This document shows, in pieces, positions 8,712-17,474 of a stretch of DNA of 64,000 bases. This DNA is from an uncultured Bacteroidia bacterium (GTDB taxonomy: Bacteria > Bacteroidota > Bacteroidia > Bacteroidales > UBA932), in the NCBI GenBank assembly GCA_902785575.1, contig CACZZF010000006.1, positions 62,001 through 126,000 on the forward strand, in the 5' to 3' direction. Below the pieces are notes generated by a model. It searched no databases, was not told the DNA's origin, and was given only the letters and a program-made list of their open reading frames with translations. Both the position numbers and the translations under genes were made by a program. Numbering within the stretch: the stretch's first letter is position 1; each line of letters starts with the position of its first letter.

Positions 8712-11234
8712 ATGAAACGAACATTTTTGATCGCGATGGCGGCACTGTTTTGCCTAGCCGCCTCCGGACAGGAAAAAGTGACTAAGGCGAACTATGCCCT
8801 AGCTGAAAGGTTCTCGGCTAAGAGGGTGAATCAGATGGTATTCTCCACCAGGGTAACCCCTCGCTGGTTCAAGGAAGGCGACAGGTTCTGGTACGAATGG
8901 CAGTCACCAAAAGGGACGAACTACTACATTGTCGACCCTGTGAAAGGAACCAAGACCGAGGTCTTTGACCTTGAGAGACTGGCCATGGAACTCACTGAGA
9001 TTGTGAAAGATCCGTTCGACGCCCAGCATATTCCTATCACCAGTTTGAAGCTCAAGGACGACAAGGTCTTCACCTTCGACATCCGCAGCACTCAGGACAA
9101 GCCGGCGAAGCCTGACACTTCCAAGGCCAGCACCGCGAGAAGAGGCGGCAGAGGCGGTGGTGGTGGCGTTGGTGGATTTGGAGGCCCTGGCGGCCCCGCG
9201 ATGCCCGGAAGATCCGAGAAAATGGTCTTCCATTTCGAATATGACTTCGCCACCGGCACTCTTAAGAACGTGACCGAGGAAAAAGAGAAGGAGGATGAGA
9301 ACCAGAAGTATCCGATGTGGGCGACCATCTCCCCTGACGGGACTCTCGGCGTGTTCGCCAAGAACAACAATCTCTGGATCATGGACTCTACCAACTTGAG
9401 GAAAGCCGCCAAGGATCCCAAGGACAGCACGATTGTCGAGTTCCAGCTGACCAAGGACGGAGTCAAGGATTTCGGCTACGGATACAACTTCTCAGGTGGT
9501 GACGACACTGACACTACCCGTCGCACCAACGCCGGAATCCTCTGGTCGCCCGACTCCAAGCATTTCGCGGTAAGCAGGTCTGACGACAGGGAGATCAAAG
9601 ACCTCTGGGTCATAAATTCCGTGGCCGGCAAACGCCCCAGGCTCGAGACCTACAAGTACCAAATGCCCGGCGAGCCCAGCCCGAAGGAATATCTGTATTT
9701 ATATACGGTGAACGGTACCGACGCCACATGCAAGCCGATCAAAATCAACGCTTTCAAGGATCAGGACTTCAGCATACTGAGGGCCCGCAGGTTCGCCAAG
9801 GACAACTACGAGGACTATGTCACGAGCAAGTGGCTCGGCGACAAAGACGGATTCTACATCCTTCGACGTAGCCGTGACCTCAAGAGGGCCGATCTCTGCT
9901 GGGTGGGAGTGGATTCCGACTCAACTAAGGTCATCATCCCGGAGCGTTCCAACACCTACATCGAGACAAAGACCCCGTTCTTCATCAAAGACGGGAAGCA
10001 ACTGATCTGGTGGTCCGAGCGTAACGGTTGGGCCAACCTCTATCTCTACGACAAGGACGGCAAGCTCATCAGGAAGATCACCGACGGGGCCTTCCACGTC
10101 GATAACGTGATGGGTGTCAATGAGAAGGAAGGCTATGTCCTGTTTAGCGCCTGCGGCGTGCAGAAGGACGAGAACCCTTACCAGATGCACACCTACAGGG
10201 TACCTCTCACCGGTGGCGCTATCCAAAAACTCGACATGGACGACATGGATGTCCTCTCGACCGCGAGTGACGACGCCAAGTTTTTCGTGGCCAACTACTC
10301 AAGGGTTGACTACACTCCCGGCGTGGCTCTCTATGGGGCTACCGGCCGGAAGATCCTCGACCTGGAGACCGCTGACCTCAGCCTCCTGCTCGAGGCCGGC
10401 TACAAGTTCCCGGAGCGTTTCAAGGTCAAGGCAGCTGACGGTGTGACCGACCTCTATGGTGCTATGTACAAGCCATTTGACTTCGACTCAACCAAGGTCT
10501 ATCCGATTTGCGACTATGTCTATCCCGGCCCGCAGGTCGAGGCCAACAACATCTCCTGGAGCAAGGGCTTCACCAGGGTTGACAGATTAGCTCAGCTCGG
10601 AATCATCGTCATCACCGTGGGTAACCGCGGCGGCCACCCCAACCGCTCGAAGTGGTACCACAACTACGGCTACGGCAACCTTCGCGATTATGGTCTTGAG
10701 GATCAGAAATATGCCATCCAGCAGATCGGCGCCCGTTTCCCCTTCGTCGATCTTGACAGGGTCGGTATACACGGCCACTCTGGTGGCGGATTCATGAGTA
10801 CCGCCGCTATCCTTAAATATCCCGACTTCTTCAAGGCGGCCGTTTCCTGCGCCGGTAACCATGACAACAGCATCTACAACCGCTGGTGGAGCGAGCAGCA
10901 CCACGGAATCCTGGAGAGGGTTGACAAAGGCGACACCACCTTCGTCTACCACATCGACACCAACCAAGAGCTGGCGAAGAACCTCAAAGGCCACCTGATG
11001 CTGGTCCACGGCGATGTCGACAACAATGTCCATCCCGGCAACACGATAAGGGTAGTTGACGCCCTCATCAGGGCCAACAAGCGTTTCGACATGCTGATCC
11101 TTCCGGGCCAGAGACACGGTTTCGGTGACATGAACGAATATTTCTTCTGGAGAATGGCCGACTACTACTCCGAGTGGCTCATCGGCGACTCCGAACGCTA
11201 CAAAGTCGACATCACGCAGCTGAATAACGACTGA
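8712..11234 (+). CDS. S9 family peptidase (DPP IV / prolyl oligopeptidase type)
   Basis: 840 aa with signal peptide 1-20 (MKRTFLIAMAALFCLAASGQ). The N-terminal DPPIV beta-propeller is followed by a C-terminal alpha/beta hydrolase. The catalytic triad is Ser690 in GHSGGG, Asp770 in HGDVDNNVH and His802 in GQRHGF. The nucleophile elbow differs from the usual GWSYGG. A Gly-rich loop around residues 140-160 (RRGGRGGGGGVGG) interrupts the propeller. It probably trims dipeptides from peptides in the periplasm. It begins 46 nt after the GH2 stop without a clear promoter, so it may be co-transcribed. Confidence 0.92.
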   Translation: MKRTFLIAMAALFCLAASGQEKVTKANYALAERFSAKRVNQMVFSTRVTPRWFKEGDRFWYEWQSPKGTNYYIVDPVKGTKTEVFDLERLAMELTEIVKDPFDAQHIPITSLKLKDDKVFTFDIRSTQDKPAKPDTSKASTARRGGRGGGGGVGGFGGPGGPAMPGRSEKMVFHFEYDFATGTLKNVTEEKEKEDENQKYPMWATISPDGTLGVFAKNNNLWIMDSTNLRKAAKDPKDSTIVEFQLTKDGVKDFGYGYNFSGGDDTDTTRRTNAGILWSPDSKHFAVSRSDDREIKDLWVINSVAGKRPRLETYKYQMPGEPSPKEYLYLYTVNGTDATCKPIKINAFKDQDFSILRARRFAKDNYEDYVTSKWLGDKDGFYILRRSRDLKRADLCWVGVDSDSTKVIIPERSNTYIETKTPFFIKDGKQLIWWSERNGWANLYLYDKDGKLIRKITDGAFHVDNVMGVNEKEGYVLFSACGVQKDENPYQMHTYRVPLTGGAIQKLDMDDMDVLSTASDDAKFFVANYSRVDYTPGVALYGATGRKILDLETADLSLLLEAGYKFPERFKVKAADGVTDLYGAMYKPFDFDSTKVYPICDYVYPGPQVEANNISWSKGFTRVDRLAQLGIIVITVGNRGGHPNRSKWYHNYGYGNLRDYGLEDQKYAIQQIGARFPFVDLDRVGIHGHSGGGFMSTAAILKYPDFFKAAVSCAGNHDNSIYNRWWSEQHHGILERVDKGDTTFVYHIDTNQELAKNLKGHLMLVHGDVDNNVHPGNTIRVVDALIRANKRFDMLILPGQRHGFGDMNEYFFWRMADYYSEWLIGDSERYKVDITQLNND

Positions 11235-11239
11235 CCCTT

Positions 11240-11284
11240 GTCATCCTGAGCGCAGCGAAGGATCTTTATCACGTTCAGAATGAC
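11240..11284 (+). repeat. Family A palindromic element supplying the start codon of the next gene
   Basis: It runs from GTCATCCTGAGCGCAGCGAA to CAGAATGAC, ends forming an inverted repeat. The ATG of the gene at 11280 lies inside its right end (CAGAATGAC). Confidence 0.8.
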
Positions 11285-12152
11285 TTCGAGAATTAAACTG
11301 ATTATCATATTGCTGGTGATAGCTGTCGGAGCCCTATGTGCTCCGACAGTATCATCATATCCTCGGAAATCAGGCAAGTGGAGGCAGGATTACAGGACAT
11401 TATACTATTCCGATTCTGTGCTGACCATCAAAGGGGACTCTATACATACTGTCATGGCCGCGGCTCCTGGGAACCATATCGTCAGCATTGTTGTGAATGA
11501 TGAACAAAAGCGCGTACACGAAAGAAGAGTATGGCTGGCGAGTATACTCGCTATCTTTATCTTAGGGGGCCTGGGTGTTCTGATTTATTCAACGTTAAAA
11601 CGGCGCTTAATACAACAACTTCGCATAGATCTGGATAAGAAAACCGGGACAATTGGACAAATGCAGGAAGAACTCAAGTCTCTCGACAAAAAATCAGATG
11701 CGATATCCGCGACTTTAGACACCATCCTTAAACAGAATATTGAGACAATCCGCAAATTGACGGATGAAAGTCAGTCTCTAGGTCGAAAAGAAAACACAGA
11801 CTTTTATCCTGATAAACTCGAGGAATTACAGGGCAAGATTGACTCTATAAGACTGACCTTGGACAGGCTGCACAACAGGGTACCCATTCAGGAAGGTCTT
11901 GAGAAGACTTTGGATGCCGCAAAGGACGGAATCATGTCAAAAGTCCGAAAAGCGTTTGGAGAATCTTTGGATGAGAGCGATTACCAAATCTTGTCAGGAG
12001 TCTTTGCCGGACTGACCGCCAAAGAGATCGGTTTCATGACAGGACTCGCTCCGGGGACAGTCCGGACCAGAAAGAGCCGCCTAAAAGATCGAATAAAGGG
12101 TCTCCCGGAAGACCAGGATAGGGACTCGATTCTTGATTATTTCTCCAAATAA
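11280..12152 (+). CDS. Membrane-tethered regulator with C-terminal HTH, 290 aa
   Basis: Residues 1-20 are a signal or first anchor. A short periplasmic part follows, then a second membrane helix at about 84-104 and a long coiled-coil linker at 105-200. The C-terminal helix-turn-helix at about 238-278 reads DYQILSGVFAGLTAKEIGFM then PGTVRTRKSRLKDRI, like LuxR/sigma region 4 domains. The same C-terminal pattern (DGxMxKxRxxF, RLKxRI) ends the TPR protein at 19639-21222. I infer a membrane-bound transcription regulator, perhaps of the following propeller/GLPGLI/barrel genes. Its start codon lies in a palindromic repeat; an earlier start is not available in frame nearby. Confidence 0.75.
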   Translation: MTSRIKLIIILLVIAVGALCAPTVSSYPRKSGKWRQDYRTLYYSDSVLTIKGDSIHTVMAAAPGNHIVSIVVNDEQKRVHERRVWLASILAIFILGGLGVLIYSTLKRRLIQQLRIDLDKKTGTIGQMQEELKSLDKKSDAISATLDTILKQNIETIRKLTDESQSLGRKENTDFYPDKLEELQGKIDSIRLTLDRLHNRVPIQEGLEKTLDAAKDGIMSKVRKAFGESLDESDYQILSGVFAGLTAKEIGFMTGLAPGTVRTRKSRLKDRIKGLPEDQDRDSILDYFSK

Positions 12153-12160
12153 CCAGCCAT

Positions 12161-12223
12161 GTAACGCACCCCTGTTACGCAACCCACAACATATCAAGGC
12201 GTTACAAAAACAATTGTAACGCC
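12161..12223. promoter_or_regulatory. GTAACGC/GCGTTAC palindrome cluster upstream of the 12285 gene
   Basis: A perfect 10-bp inverted repeat (GGCGTTACAA 12198-12207, TTGTAACGCC 12214-12223, 6-nt loop) is preceded by GTAACGC at 12161 and GTTACGC at 12174. Four copies of one half-site in 63 bp look like an operator, possibly for the HTH regulator upstream. A near -7 box TAAAATTTG follows at 12224-12232. No T-tract follows the stem. Confidence 0.55.
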
Positions 12224-12284
12224 TAAAATTTGTTTGAACCGCCCGATTCCCCGACCTTTACAATTAAATCAAAAAAACTTCAAG

Positions 12285-13322
12285 ATGAAAAAGAAACACT
12301 TCTCATTTTTGCTCGTCACAATAGCATCTATGGGGCTTCCGTGTTTGCCGGCCTGTTCAAATGTGCAGGTCGGCAAACACGCCGTAAAAGAAATCATTGT
12401 CGGACAAAACGAGCTTTCCTCCCTAAAAATACCGGCCACATCCGACACTTTATGTAAAGAAGAAGGTAATTTAAATATGATAACGCACATCTCCGGAAAC
12501 AACCTCTGCAAACTTTATTATAAAGAGACCATTCGCCCTCTTAAGTTTGAGATCTGGAACATGGACGGAGATTCGAAACTATATTCTTATGATGCCGGTG
12601 ACGATCTCCCGTTGATGCCTTTTGCCACTTTTAGTCAGGATTATCTTACTCTTCACGACATCTTAAGCCAGAAAACTGTTGTTATAAACATAGCCGAGGC
12701 TTCGGAGAACATAGAATATGTCCCCGTGAACAGGCCTTCAGATATCAACTCTTCCAGAATTCTCCCTTGGGGAGAACGGCTGGTGTTTCTAAATGATTAT
12801 TCCTTCGTAGATGGTATCCCCAGAGTTTTATTTAGCAATAGGAAATGGAATTATAAAGAAAAGAAAAACTATCGATTTAATTCCACCAATGTTGTACATG
12901 GAACCTTGATAAGAAAAGAAGACCTGTCAAAAATCGCCTACATCCCTTCAAACGACAATACAATTGAATTACTTGACAATAAAGGACGAAAAGAGACCCT
13001 TCTTATCTTCTATCACGAAAAAAAACAAGGGATTGGATCTTTTGATAATAATGGAATAACGGTTTACGCTTATAAATTTCCTCCTGTTCCTTGTTTCTCA
13101 AGCGCTTGTGCCGGAAAGAACTCTTTTATAGCAGGTTACGTTGACGATAACGGGAACCACTCTATTGTGATTCTTGACTGGGACGGAAATCTCTTGGGCG
13201 GTTTTAATGTGAATGGCGAGATATTAGATTTATCCTTCTCGGAAGACGAGAATACTATTTATTCCTACGAACATATAGGAAACTACGAGTATTTGATAGC
13301 ATACAACTCCCCTCTAAAATGA
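12285..13322 (+). CDS. Lipoprotein with six-bladed TolB-like propeller
   Basis: 345 aa from ATG 12285, chosen because it begins a clean lipoprotein signal (MKKKHFSFLL...GLPCLPAC). The body has repeated beta-blade patterns and resembles the Bacteroidota six-bladed TolB-like propeller lipoproteins (PF15869); this is a fold-level guess. It is followed by the GLPGLI gene with an ATGA overlap. Base composition is clearly AT-richer than neighbours, which suggests recent acquisition or low expression. The role is unknown; such proteins may bind ligands at the outer surface. Confidence 0.65.
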   Translation: MKKKHFSFLLVTIASMGLPCLPACSNVQVGKHAVKEIIVGQNELSSLKIPATSDTLCKEEGNLNMITHISGNNLCKLYYKETIRPLKFEIWNMDGDSKLYSYDAGDDLPLMPFATFSQDYLTLHDILSQKTVVINIAEASENIEYVPVNRPSDINSSRILPWGERLVFLNDYSFVDGIPRVLFSNRKWNYKEKKNYRFNSTNVVHGTLIRKEDLSKIAYIPSNDNTIELLDNKGRKETLLIFYHEKKQGIGSFDNNGITVYAYKFPPVPCFSSACAGKNSFIAGYVDDNGNHSIVILDWDGNLLGGFNVNGEILDLSFSEDENTIYSYEHIGNYEYLIAYNSPLK

Positions 13323-14215
13323 ATAATTTATTTCGCTTGATTAGCCTTACGGCTATCCTGACTCTTGGATTTATTCCCATACATGCGCAAAATTTCATGA
13401 TAAAAACAGAGTCTGACTTTGGTAAATCCGTGATTTTTGCAGATGGCATGCGGTCTCTGGACGATCCAGGCTACACTTATACCAAACTAGATGAACAACG
13501 ACTCGTAATACGGTACAAAACATTCCTATCATTTGCAGACAATAAAGATGAAGGCCTGAGAGATGACATGATACTTCAGGTTGGTGGCAGAATCTCCAAG
13601 TATTACTCACCCTTGCTGCACTCCGCGGATTCTGCGCTTCATACTGGTGGCCAACAGATGACCTTGAGAAATAATTTGTTCTCAAAAGCGAATCCGGTTT
13701 TCATTAATGACTGCTACTACACAGATCTTTCTTCCGGAACTCTCACTTTTGTCTGCCGTCTTGTGACTGAAGATTATGAATACACAGAGACACTTTCTCC
13801 TATTGACTGGACAATAAGCGATGACACAAAGCTGGTTTGTGGCCACGAATGCCGGAAAGCCACGGGCAGATTCAGAGAGCGAACCTATGAGGCGTGGTTT
13901 ACTGAAGATATTCCTTCGTCTGTCGGTCCATGGAAACTCAGAGGCCTACCTGGAGCCATCCTCTTTGCTGAAGACACAGACGGATTGTGCCGTTTTGAAG
14001 CGATTTCCGTCACTTACACTCCTGATATTATTGAGAAAACGGAATATCCTTATATCAAGATAACAAGAAAGGAATATGCGACAATGCTCAAGCAATACTT
14101 CAAGACTCCAGGAAGATTCAGAAGCATGCACATGAGCATGGCGCCTGGGATTAAAGTCATACCGGCAGGTAAAGAAACACCTCTTAGAAGTATCGTCATC
14201 CTTGAAAAAGATTGA
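13319..14215 (+). CDS. GLPGLI family protein
   Basis: 298 aa with signal peptide 1-23 (MNNLFRLISLTAILTLGFIPIHA). The defining motif appears as WKLRGLPGAILFAED near residue 204-218. GLPGLI proteins (TIGR01200) are secreted Bacteroidota proteins of unknown function that are commonly encoded next to a CarboxypepD_reg/outer-membrane barrel protein, exactly as here. It overlaps its upstream neighbour by 4 nt and the downstream gene by 14 nt, so translation is coupled across all three. Confidence 0.85.
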   Translation: MNNLFRLISLTAILTLGFIPIHAQNFMIKTESDFGKSVIFADGMRSLDDPGYTYTKLDEQRLVIRYKTFLSFADNKDEGLRDDMILQVGGRISKYYSPLLHSADSALHTGGQQMTLRNNLFSKANPVFINDCYYTDLSSGTLTFVCRLVTEDYEYTETLSPIDWTISDDTKLVCGHECRKATGRFRERTYEAWFTEDIPSSVGPWKLRGLPGAILFAEDTDGLCRFEAISVTYTPDIIEKTEYPYIKITRKEYATMLKQYFKTPGRFRSMHMSMAPGIKVIPAGKETPLRSIVILEKD

Positions 14216-16763
14216 TACCATCATCGTTATCTTAATGATAACATTCTCATTCCCGTCAAATGGCCAGAGTATCAAAGGAAGAATTATCGACGCCAATGAC
14301 GGGAAACCTCTCGCCGGTGCCATCGTCAGGACTACAGCCGATGATGGCAGCACCATACAGTACTCCATGTCAGATTCGGAAGGAATTTTCACGATCATAG
14401 CAGGGGCTGATGCCAAGGCCTTGAAAGTTGCCTTTCTCGGGTACAAGGAACAGCAATTCAGCTTTCCTTTCAATAAACACTACGAAATCAGCCTCGAAAG
14501 GGAGGCGGAAAAGATAAAGGAAGCAGTGGTTCAGGCCAAGAAAGTCCAGATGGCCGGGGACACGACAATTTACAATGTGAAGGCGCTTACCACAAGGGAC
14601 GACCTGGTGTTGGGAGACGTGCTGAAAAGGATTCCGGGAATAGAAGTCACCGCCTCCGGCCACCTAAGAGTGGACGGAAAGGATCTGGGCAAGTTCTATG
14701 TCAACGGTAAAGACGTTCTGGAAGGCAACTATAACCTTGCGACAAAAAAACTCTCCGTGGATGCGGTGAAAAAGGTGGAAGTCCTACGGAACCACCAGTA
14801 CATCAAGATGTTGCAAGACATAAAAGAGTCCGACCAAGCGGCCGTGAATATTATTTTGGACGAAAAAGCGAAAGGGAGGGTCAACGCTATTGGCTCATTC
14901 AGTGGAGGATATCAGACAGAGCCTCCGCTTATTCCCAATTCGGAAAGCCTAACGGCCTTTTATTTAGGAGACGGATTCTCATCGGTAATGGACACCGGCT
15001 TCGACGCAAGCGGGAAACCTTCAAGAGACATTACATATTATAGGCTCCCAATCTCAGATAACCGCTATTCCATCCAGAGCAAACTGAATATGGCCTCCGC
15101 AAAAGCTCCGCTGAGTGATGCCAGATCCCTTTTCAACAAATCCTTCGACTCAAGGTCCGTGAACACCCTGACCCCCTCGGATAACATCAAACTTGGGGCA
15201 ACTGTATCGTATTCATGGGATGAAAGGACTTCGTCTGACACCAGGACTTCTCTTTATCATATTGAAAACCAAGGCGACAGGACAATCGTCCGGGAAGAGG
15301 AACGACTTGAGAGGAACAGTAAACTGACAGGACGGCTCTCCTATTCAGACAATGCCAGCCGACACTACATCAGCGATGCCTTGTTCGCTGACATGGGCAG
15401 GAATCTCGGACTGGCAGATGTGTCCGGAGACGACATCAGGAGCCAGCGTGGAGACCGAAACACCTGGGACGTGAATAACAACCTCAACGCTCTGTTCAAG
15501 ACTAAATCCGGCAAGGCGCTGGGCATGAGAAGCTACACACAATTGTCAGGTTTCGTTGAGAGCTTGGACATACTGACAGGTCCACAAAGACAGGACATAC
15601 GATCTTCCGCCATCTTCGAGGACTTGGCGTTCAGCAGCATAAAACGCAGCCGAAGGAACATCACAGCTTCTCTTCAACCGGTATTGAAATGGACCTTCTT
15701 CGAAAGAGCCTCTTCCCTTCAGGGAATATCCGAAAAAGAGGTCCCTGGGCTTAAAAAGGAAAAGTCCCGGGCATCCTATCTCTCCGGAGGAATTGATTGG
15801 AGCTTGTTGTTCAGGAAGGGAGCTTTTACCGCCAGCATAGATGGGGATCTTCATTTTGACAGGGCATGCTACGGTTCCCTCGTAATAAGCAAACCGCTAT
15901 CGGACGAATCGGTTGGGCTAAAATATGAGACGGGACGCGTCGTCGCTTCCACCGGGGGAGGGGTCTCCACTAGACGCCCTGACATCCAAGATCTTGGCTC
16001 TGTCCTGATTCTTTACGACTACGACGGCTTGCGCCGGGGTCAGGAATCGCTTGCGTTCCTTCCGGAACGGTATGTTCAAGGGGAGCTGATCTTCAGGGAA
16101 CCCGTAAATGGTTGGTACATGCGGGCGAACTCGAGGTATAGCAAGACAAGGAGTCTCCTTGGAGGAAGGGATGTACTCGAGAATTACATCTTAAGCTACA
16201 ACACCGACGAGACAGTAGGACACTGGACGTGGATCAGCTCGGCGGAGATCACGAAGGGAATATATTCTATCAACGGAAAAATCTCAGCGAGATTACTGTA
16301 TAACCGGTCTTCCTCCATCTTCAAGCAGAACGGGGTCTCCACAAACTATGTCTCAAAGGTGCTGTCCCCGTCGATAGAATTGACAACCTCACCTTTAAGT
16401 TTCTGGAATATAACAGGTTCCGCTGTCATAAGCTTTTCCAGGATGGAGTCTGGTGTCGGCTATACCGGCAAAACCAGCAACGCTGTCATATCCTTGACGA
16501 ACTCTTTCTATCTCAATGAAAGGATCTCCGCCGGAGTCGTCACGGACATCTTCTATAATTCTTCCGTGGACAAGACGGCGGTGTTCCCGGACGCTTTCAT
16601 CACCTGGAAAGGACCGAAGAAACTCCGGTTGAGGCTTCAGGCAAACAACCTATTGAATATTAGGGAGTATTCTTACGTATCGATAAGTCCCCTAATGGAA
16701 ACAGCCTACAGTTACCGGATCCGCCCGTTATCGGTTATGCTATCCGCTGATTGGACTTTCTGA
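14202..16763 (+). CDS. Outer-membrane beta-barrel protein with CarboxypepD_reg and plug-like domains
   Basis: 853 aa, using TTG at 14202, which is inside the end of the GLPGLI gene. The signal is residues 1-22 (MKKIDTIIVILMITFSFPSN). Residues 24-100 form a carboxypeptidase-regulatory-like fold (GRIIDANDGKPLAGAIV). A plug-like region at about 120-230 contains DVLKRIPGIEV and the rest is a barrel of the OMP_b-brl_3 type (PF14905). No TonB box is obvious. I infer a TonB-receptor relative working with the GLPGLI partner; the cargo is unknown. Confidence 0.85.
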   Translation: MKKIDTIIVILMITFSFPSNGQSIKGRIIDANDGKPLAGAIVRTTADDGSTIQYSMSDSEGIFTIIAGADAKALKVAFLGYKEQQFSFPFNKHYEISLEREAEKIKEAVVQAKKVQMAGDTTIYNVKALTTRDDLVLGDVLKRIPGIEVTASGHLRVDGKDLGKFYVNGKDVLEGNYNLATKKLSVDAVKKVEVLRNHQYIKMLQDIKESDQAAVNIILDEKAKGRVNAIGSFSGGYQTEPPLIPNSESLTAFYLGDGFSSVMDTGFDASGKPSRDITYYRLPISDNRYSIQSKLNMASAKAPLSDARSLFNKSFDSRSVNTLTPSDNIKLGATVSYSWDERTSSDTRTSLYHIENQGDRTIVREEERLERNSKLTGRLSYSDNASRHYISDALFADMGRNLGLADVSGDDIRSQRGDRNTWDVNNNLNALFKTKSGKALGMRSYTQLSGFVESLDILTGPQRQDIRSSAIFEDLAFSSIKRSRRNITASLQPVLKWTFFERASSLQGISEKEVPGLKKEKSRASYLSGGIDWSLLFRKGAFTASIDGDLHFDRACYGSLVISKPLSDESVGLKYETGRVVASTGGGVSTRRPDIQDLGSVLILYDYDGLRRGQESLAFLPERYVQGELIFREPVNGWYMRANSRYSKTRSLLGGRDVLENYILSYNTDETVGHWTWISSAEITKGIYSINGKISARLLYNRSSSIFKQNGVSTNYVSKVLSPSIELTTSPLSFWNITGSAVISFSRMESGVGYTGKTSNAVISLTNSFYLNERISAGVVTDIFYNSSVDKTAVFPDAFITWKGPKKLRLRLQANNLLNIREYSYVSISPLMETAYSYRIRPLSVMLSADWTF

Positions 16764-16835
16764 GTCCGTCGAAGGGCCGACAACACGCACCGGGGCGGTT
16801 GGGGGACTTAAGTAACTGGCCTGGAGAATGCTAAT

Positions 16836-17417
16836 CTAGCGGCTGTAAAGCTGGCGCTCGATAACACGGCGCTTCAGATCGGAGCCATATTCATATTCGC
16901 CGACCTCTATCGAATCAAGCAGGTAGAGGTCGGTCCCTTTAAATATCGTTCCCTGAGCGACTTCCCGGATTGAGATAATCTTGTCGATGGACTCTTTGGG
17001 TACGATCAGATGGCAAGGAATTATGTAGGCGACAGGATTGCAAGCCACGGCATGGGCCACGGCCCTTACCCCCTTGGGATTATCACAAAGGTTTGCCAAC
17101 TGGCTGTAGCTAAGAAGCTTAATTCCCTCTCCGGGAAGAATCGGAGTGCCGTCGTCGTGATGGGTCAAGGAATAAAGGCGACGCCAGACATTGAGCTGGA
17201 AAGGGGTTCCGAAAAGCCGAAGGTCCTCCCACTTAGTCGTGGCGGACAAGTCCGCGATCTCGTCCATTCCGACCTTGCTGACTACAATCTCGTTAACCGC
17301 CCCGTCAGGCAGGCGGCTCACCTGAGCGGCTATTCTCGGAAGATGCCTGAAATCGGCACTGACGGAAGCGATTTTCCCGTCAATCCTAGTGACTACCCAT
17401 CTGATGTCTTTTTTCAT
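16836..17417 (-). CDS. ogt: Methylated-DNA-[protein]-cysteine S-methyltransferase
   Basis: 193 aa. The C-terminal domain carries the helix-turn-helix SYSQLANLCDNPKGVRAVAHAVACNP and the active-site segment IPCHLIV with Cys135; most relatives read PCHRV, so the residue after His is unusual. The family moves methyl groups from O6-methylguanine to this cysteine in a single suicide turnover. It has its own promoter with perfect spacing. No AdaA domain is present. Confidence 0.88.
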   Translation of the reverse strand: MKKDIRWVVTRIDGKIASVSADFRHLPRIAAQVSRLPDGAVNEIVVSKVGMDEIADLSATTKWEDLRLFGTPFQLNVWRRLYSLTHHDDGTPILPGEGIKLLSYSQLANLCDNPKGVRAVAHAVACNPVAYIIPCHLIVPKESIDKIISIREVAQGTIFKGTDLYLLDSIEVGEYEYGSDLKRRVIERQLYSR

Positions 17418-17436
17418 ACCGTAAACCCTTGACCTT

Positions 17437-17468
17437 CAAATATAATCAAATGAAATCAATCTTCCAAA
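17437..17468 (-). promoter_or_regulatory. Promoter of the DNA methyltransferase gene
   Basis: TTTG at 17465-17468, 20 nt, TATATTTG at 17437-17444. Full consensus; leader about 16 nt. Confidence 0.75.
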
Positions 17469-17474
17469 AGGCAT

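Noticed and set aside
12198..12223. Rho-independent terminator after the 11280 gene
   Set aside because: The stem is good but no T-tract follows on either strand, and extra half-sites upstream point to an operator.
16764..16835. Palindromic element after the barrel gene (GTCCGTCGAAGGGCCGAC)
   Set aside because: Only a short stretch resembles the B-family word; it is too degenerate to call as a copy.
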